Of a DNA stretch of 18,140 bases, positions 14,959 through 18,140 are shown piece after piece. The stretch spans positions 1 through 18,140 of the forward strand of contig JABMMY010000140.1 in NCBI GenBank assembly GCA_013205415.1, in the 5' to 3' direction. The stretch's first letter is position 1; each line of letters begins with the position of its first letter. The notes under the pieces are model-generated. The model searched no databases, was not told the DNA's origin, and saw only the letters and a program-made list of their open reading frames with translations. This stretch comes from Deltaproteobacteria bacterium. Its GTDB lineage: Bacteria > Bdellovibrionota > FAC87 > UBA2466. The translations under genes and the position numbers were made by a program.

Positions 14959-15969
14959 TTAATTTTTTATTAAATTTCCAGAGGGGTAGGCCGTGGTATT
15001 CCAATCTTCTGCCACTAAGCGATTTTGTTTAGCATAGCATGCTGCCAGCAGTGCCACCATGGCAGCATTATCGGTACAGTGTTTGGGAATAGGAAAGTAA
15101 CTTTGAGGTAATTTTTCTCTGAGTCGTGAATTGCAAGCCACTCCTCCGGTGAGAACTAAAGTATTAACTCCTAAGATCTGTTGACTGTGAAGAAGTTTAA
15201 TCACGAGAGCATCTAAAATAGCCTCTTGAGCAGAGGCTGCAAGAGCTAAGACTTCGGCTTGATTTGAAAGATCAGATTTTTTCACTTGAAGAGAGACGGC
15301 CGTTTTTAATCCTGAAAAAGAAAAATGATGAGCCTCTGTTTTAGCTCTGGGAAATCGATAACGACCTCGATCGGCAGGGGTTGCCGATTCTCTCACCCAT
15401 TTGTCGATTTTGGGTCCTGCGGGATAGGAGAGATTTAAAAGTTTTCCGATTTTGTCGAAAGCCTCTCCTGCGGCATCATCTAAAGTGCCGCCGAGCCAGG
15501 TGTATTTTAGTAAAGATTCGACGTGAAATATTTCAGTATGCCCTCCACTTACGACACAGGCTACCCAAGGAAAAGGGGGGGCTTCATTCCCATCGAGAGT
15601 GGTTAGCAAGGGAGAATAGAGATGAGCCTCAATATGATTTAAAGTAGAAAAGGGTTTGCCACTAGAAAAGGCGAGAGACTTGGTAAAGGAAAGTCCCACA
15701 AGAAGAGCTCCAATAAGACCTGGGCGATTAGTCACTACATAGTGATCGATTTCGGTGGGTTTTAGTTTTGCTATTTCTAGAGCCTCATGAATAGCAAGTG
15801 GGAGCCCTTTTAAATGTTCGCGACTTGCAATTTCAGGAACGATTCCACCAAATTTTTTCATACTATCGACGTGAGAATGAACCACATCGGATAAAAGTTT
15901 CCACTGAGTGGTATCTATCACTGCGGCACAAGATTCGTCACAGGAGCTATCAACGGCTAAAATCTTCAT
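14959..15969 (-). CDS. tsaD: tRNA N6-adenosine threonylcarbamoyltransferase
   Basis: 336 residues, TsaD/Kae1 (formerly Gcp/YgjD). With TsaB, TsaC and TsaE it transfers threonylcarbamoyl from its AMP ester to A37 of ANN-reading tRNAs. The ASKHA ATPase fold is evident: ILAVDSSCDES at 3-13, VPEIASREH at 44-52, metal-binding H112 and H116 in NHIEAH, VVSGGHTE at 139-146, LDDAAGEAFDKIGKLL at 163-178, FSFSGLKTAV at 216-225, LTGGVACNSRLR at 273-284, and D300 in CTDNAAM. It is normal length and lacks the fused kinase seen in some archaea. No clear ribosome site precedes the ATG. It follows the TadG-like gene after 49 bases containing a strong hairpin and leads directly into rsmA. TcdA, the enzyme acting on its product, is encoded in the same window. 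Confidence 0.98.
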   Translation of the reverse strand: MKILAVDSSCDESCAAVIDTTQWKLLSDVVHSHVDSMKKFGGIVPEIASREHLKGLPLAIHEALEIAKLKPTEIDHYVVTNRPGLIGALLVGLSFTKSLAFSSGKPFSTLNHIEAHLYSPLLTTLDGNEAPPFPWVACVVSGGHTEIFHVESLLKYTWLGGTLDDAAGEAFDKIGKLLNLSYPAGPKIDKWVRESATPADRGRYRFPRAKTEAHHFSFSGLKTAVSLQVKKSDLSNQAEVLALAASAQEAILDALVIKLLHSQQILGVNTLVLTGGVACNSRLREKLPQSYFPIPKHCTDNAAMVALLAACYAKQNRLVAEDWNTTAYPSGNLIKN

Positions 15970-15989
15970 TAGTTTTTGGAGATAATCAT

Positions 15990-16012
15990 GTTCTTTACTC
16001 TATGTAAAGAAC
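15990..16012 (-). terminator. Perfect 9-bp hairpin after the TadG-like gene (candidate terminator or attenuator)
   Basis: GTTCTTTAC (15990-15998) and GTAAAGAAC (16004-16012) enclose a 5-base loop, starting 6 bases after the TadG-like stop codon and ending 20 bases before the tsaD ATG. No uridine run follows on minus, so it may act as a weak terminator, a 3'-end stabiliser, or a control element for tsaD. Confidence 0.5.
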
Positions 16013-16018
16013 CGGAGT

Positions 16019-17881
16019 TTAGTGGAGAGGGGGTTTATTAATATTGGGATCCCCAGAGGGTTTATTAACAAGCGGGCTTTTCCCCCCATTAGTACTTTCT
16101 ACCTCTAAGAACCTCACCAACCCATCAAAAGGAATAAACTTTACCGAATAGCCAATTCTTCCATTTTGCCCATTTGGAGCCCAGGCGCTATTGATTTGAT
16201 CTTTGGTGGCAAAGCCAAAATCATTGGGACTATCTTTTACGATATCAAATTGAGTCACTCCTGTAGTGGAGTGGGAGCCCACCTGTTCTTGAGCGTAGTT
16301 ACCATAGGATCTCTGTCCACTTTGGCTGGCATTCACCCGAATCCAGCCGGGGCCTTTATTACCGGTTAACTGAAAGTAGGGGCCTGTGCTTGGACTACCG
16401 GTATCAATCAGTCGATTATCCGGCCCCGAAGCCTCTAGAAAATCTGGAAAAAGTGCATTAGCAAATTCAGGTTCGCTATAGTCATCGTTACTATTTGGAT
16501 CGGGAAAGATGGTAAAAAAAGTAGCATCAAAGATGGTAGGGGCACGGATGAGCTGAAGTGCAGATCTAATATCCTGGCGGTCCGGTTCAGGCCAACCTGT
16601 AGTTTGATTCCCATCGGATCTTCCGGAAGCATTAAAGGGATGAAATCTATCAAAGAGTGCTAGTCGTTTTGTGCTTTGAATTCCTAAGGTATCATTAGGG
16701 CGAAAACTAAAATTCATCATGGGATTATCATTGTTGGGACGACCTGGAGTGGGAAGGAGGTTATCTGTATTTTCTTTGGGCCCAATACGACTTCCAAAGG
16801 GCTTGGCGGCGGCAAAGGCCTCTAATTTCGGAAATGTTGAATCTAGCCATTTCTGAGGCATAAAAAGAAGTCTTGGGGTGCTACTCACCTTGACCGCAAA
16901 ATAGGTAATGATCGATTGTTCTTTTTCATAACCTGCTACCATGTCCTCGCCTGTGATACTTGAAAAAGATATTTGCTTTGGAATGGCGACACAACCACTG
17001 ACCAATTGGTTTTTAGCAGGATCACCCGCAGTACTATATTCATAAAAGAAAATTTTAGCTCGAGTGACGTACTCATTTAATTGGACATAAGCACCGTCAC
17101 GAGGCTGTAGAACCTCAATCTTAAAATCACCTTCACGATTAGAACGGCTTAAGTTTCTTCGAACCGTTTCGTAAACAGATTTTAAAAGTGGATTACGAGC
17201 ATTGGCACTCGCATCTTCATCTGCGGCTGAGTTTACGAACTCCTCTAAAGACCTAATCTGCTGTCGGTGAAACTTTGCTCTCTCGGTGAAAACTGAAATT
17301 AAATGTTCCGATAATCTTCGATTATCCAAAGCGGCGGCTTGGCATTCTTTATCAGCTACATCGCGAATTCGTGTGAGTTGCTTATTTAAAGCGACTTGAA
17401 AAGGATCGAAATTAGCAATGACAGGTGGCACTACGATAGGAGGCAATCCCCCTGTTCTGGGATCGGCATTCGCACAGAGATTTGTAATCGATTGATAGGC
17501 AGTCCCCGATAGGGAGCGATATCCATGAGCCTGCTGACAGACAAAAGGCTGATGAGTCGATTTTGCATTGGGGCCTTGAATAAAATTATTTCCTCTAGGA
17601 AATTCTCGATTGTGACGCGCATGTGTGATGTTAATTCTCATCGCCAATTCTTTTAGATCTTGCCGTAGGTGATAGTTCACCTGTCCTATTTGATTTAGGG
17701 TTCGAGCTTGCCATGCAGCTCCGGCGTAGGCAGCCGTATCTGCGGCTAGTTGAAGATTAATTTTATTGTTAATGAGATGGCTAAAGTCGACGACAAAAGC
17801 AAAGAGAACGAACATGAAGGTAAACACCAAGGCAAATAGAATGGCTACCTGCCCACGCTCATTTTTAACCCCAATCCCCAT
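16019..17881 (-). CDS. TadE/TadG-like membrane-anchored protein with large exported domain
   Basis: 620 residues from the ATG at 17881. The N-terminus NERGQVAILFALVF, a single membrane helix at about 11-34 and the following DFSHLINNKINLQLAADTAAYAGA match the Tad (TadE/G-like, Flp pilus assembly) domain, whose members are anchored by that helix with the rest in the periplasm. The remaining ~530 residues show no domain I recognise; they contain helical, charged stretches (about 165-240) and a C-terminal half rich in N, G, P and S. GTG at 17908 and TTG at 17911 are alternative starts, backed by AAGGGA at 17917-17922; the ATG has only a distant GGAG (12-base spacer). No other tad/flp genes are in the window. 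A minor-pilin-like or surface role is inferred. Divergence from classical TadG is considerable outside the N-terminus. Confidence 0.75.
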   Translation of the reverse strand: MGIGVKNERGQVAILFALVFTFMFVLFAFVVDFSHLINNKINLQLAADTAAYAGAAWQARTLNQIGQVNYHLRQDLKELAMRINITHARHNREFPRGNNFIQGPNAKSTHQPFVCQQAHGYRSLSGTAYQSITNLCANADPRTGGLPPIVVPPVIANFDPFQVALNKQLTRIRDVADKECQAAALDNRRLSEHLISVFTERAKFHRQQIRSLEEFVNSAADEDASANARNPLLKSVYETVRRNLSRSNREGDFKIEVLQPRDGAYVQLNEYVTRAKIFFYEYSTAGDPAKNQLVSGCVAIPKQISFSSITGEDMVAGYEKEQSIITYFAVKVSSTPRLLFMPQKWLDSTFPKLEAFAAAKPFGSRIGPKENTDNLLPTPGRPNNDNPMMNFSFRPNDTLGIQSTKRLALFDRFHPFNASGRSDGNQTTGWPEPDRQDIRSALQLIRAPTIFDATFFTIFPDPNSNDDYSEPEFANALFPDFLEASGPDNRLIDTGSPSTGPYFQLTGNKGPGWIRVNASQSGQRSYGNYAQEQVGSHSTTGVTQFDIVKDSPNDFGFATKDQINSAWAPNGQNGRIGYSVKFIPFDGLVRFLEVESTNGGKSPLVNKPSGDPNINKPPLH

Positions 17882-17911
17882 CTGGATATTATACTCCGCG
17901 TTAAGCACCAA

Positions 17912-18033
17912 TAGAATCCCTTAAGATAGTTATCGGTAAGAAAGCAGAGTTATATTAGGGGGTTATTTTTTTTTTTAGCGGGGGTGAAGCATTTGAGGTG
18001 TCTAGGGAATATACATATAAGAGCCTCTTTCTT
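17912..18033. other. Intergenic stretch between TadG-like gene and transposase remnant
   Basis: About 120 bases with no gene. It holds a run of 11 T (17966-17976) flanked by G5 on the left (via GGTTA) and G5 on the right (via AGC), and a short palindrome AAGAG-C-CTCTT near 18019-18029. The ribosome-site-like AAGGGA for the upstream start options of the TadG-like gene lies at its left end. The promoter of that gene is probably here, but I could not place it. Confidence 0.4.
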
Positions 18034-18140
18034 TTATTTGTCGGCGACTAAGTGATATCGGGAGTTTAGGTAGCCAACCTTTTGAAGGATTTTTAGCTTA
18101 AAATACTCCATATCTTTGTAGCCATAGGCCTGCCATTTGA
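18034..18140 (-). mobile_element. C-terminal end of a probable transposase (cut by right edge)
   Basis: A minus-strand frame runs from the right edge to a TAA at 18034-18036 and gives 34 complete residues containing AYGYKDMEYFKLKILQKVG. The pattern A-[YF]-G-[YF]-x-[DN]-x-[EN]-x-[FY]-x-[LR]-[KR]-[IV]-L resembles the final helix of DDE transposases, most like the ISL3 family. This rests on a short tail only; the catalytic part lies outside the window and no terminal inverted repeat could be fixed. It could be an intact element continuing to the right or a relic. Confidence 0.5.

Noticed and set aside
15381..16007. Plus-strand open frames opposite tsaD
   Set aside because: They are antisense shadows of a clearly coding, highly conserved gene and show no recognisable protein features.
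18019..18034. Insertion-sequence terminal repeat at the GAGCCTC palindrome
   Set aside because: It is too close to the transposase stop codon, and its partner end is outside the window, so it cannot be called.

Overview
The window looks like chromosomal DNA from a free-living Gram-negative bacterium, moderately AT-rich. The best guess is the Bdellovibrionota or an old 'deltaproteobacterial' relative. This is inferred from gene mix and protein style: an exported papain-type protease, a signal-peptide-bearing beta-barrel candidate, a TadG-like protein, a DUF4080-type radical SAM protein and a standard Gram-negative translation/tRNA set. No rRNA marker is present to confirm it. No tRNA, rRNA, CRISPR array or prophage was recognised, and no gene-free stretch exceeds 300 bases.

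Left part (1-4714): a zinc alcohol dehydrogenase cut by the left edge is followed 14 bases later by a low-specificity L-threonine aldolase, both on +. Convergent to these, with overlapping stop codons, is a minus-strand pair: a 74-residue membrane protein with a YIDPSSG motif, then a 486-residue two-domain SAM methyltransferase. Divergent from that pair is a membrane polyferredoxin of the NapH/NosR type.

Middle (4735-9522): on minus lie a secreted C1-family cysteine peptidase with a lectin-like tail, and the pair tatD-tcdA. TcdA completes the ct6A form of t6A37 in tRNA, and TsaD, which helps make t6A, is also in this window at 14959-15969. Divergent from tatD is a B12-binding-type radical SAM protein on +.

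Right part (9638-17911): a long minus-strand series reads, in transcription order, TadG-like protein, tsaD, rsmA, outer-membrane protein, panB, panC, DUF502 membrane protein, smpB, csp. The genes from the outer-membrane protein to smpB are separated by at most 18 bases or overlap, and probably form one operon from a candidate promoter at 14076-14104. tsaD-rsmA are one base apart. csp has its own 187-base upstream region with a hairpin beside its ribosome binding site. A perfect 13-bp inverted repeat lies between csp and the radical SAM gene. At the extreme right edge is what looks like the C-terminal tail of a transposase.

Overall this is mostly housekeeping: translation quality control (smpB), tRNA modification (tsaD, tcdA), rRNA dimethylation (rsmA), pantothenate synthesis (panBC) and cold shock. 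I do not see a convincing new multi-gene system. The items most worth a second look are the YIDPSSG protein plus kinase-like/methyltransferase pair, the polyferredoxin lacking one cluster cysteine, the propeptide-less C1 peptidase, and the TadG-like gene that stands without other tad genes in view.
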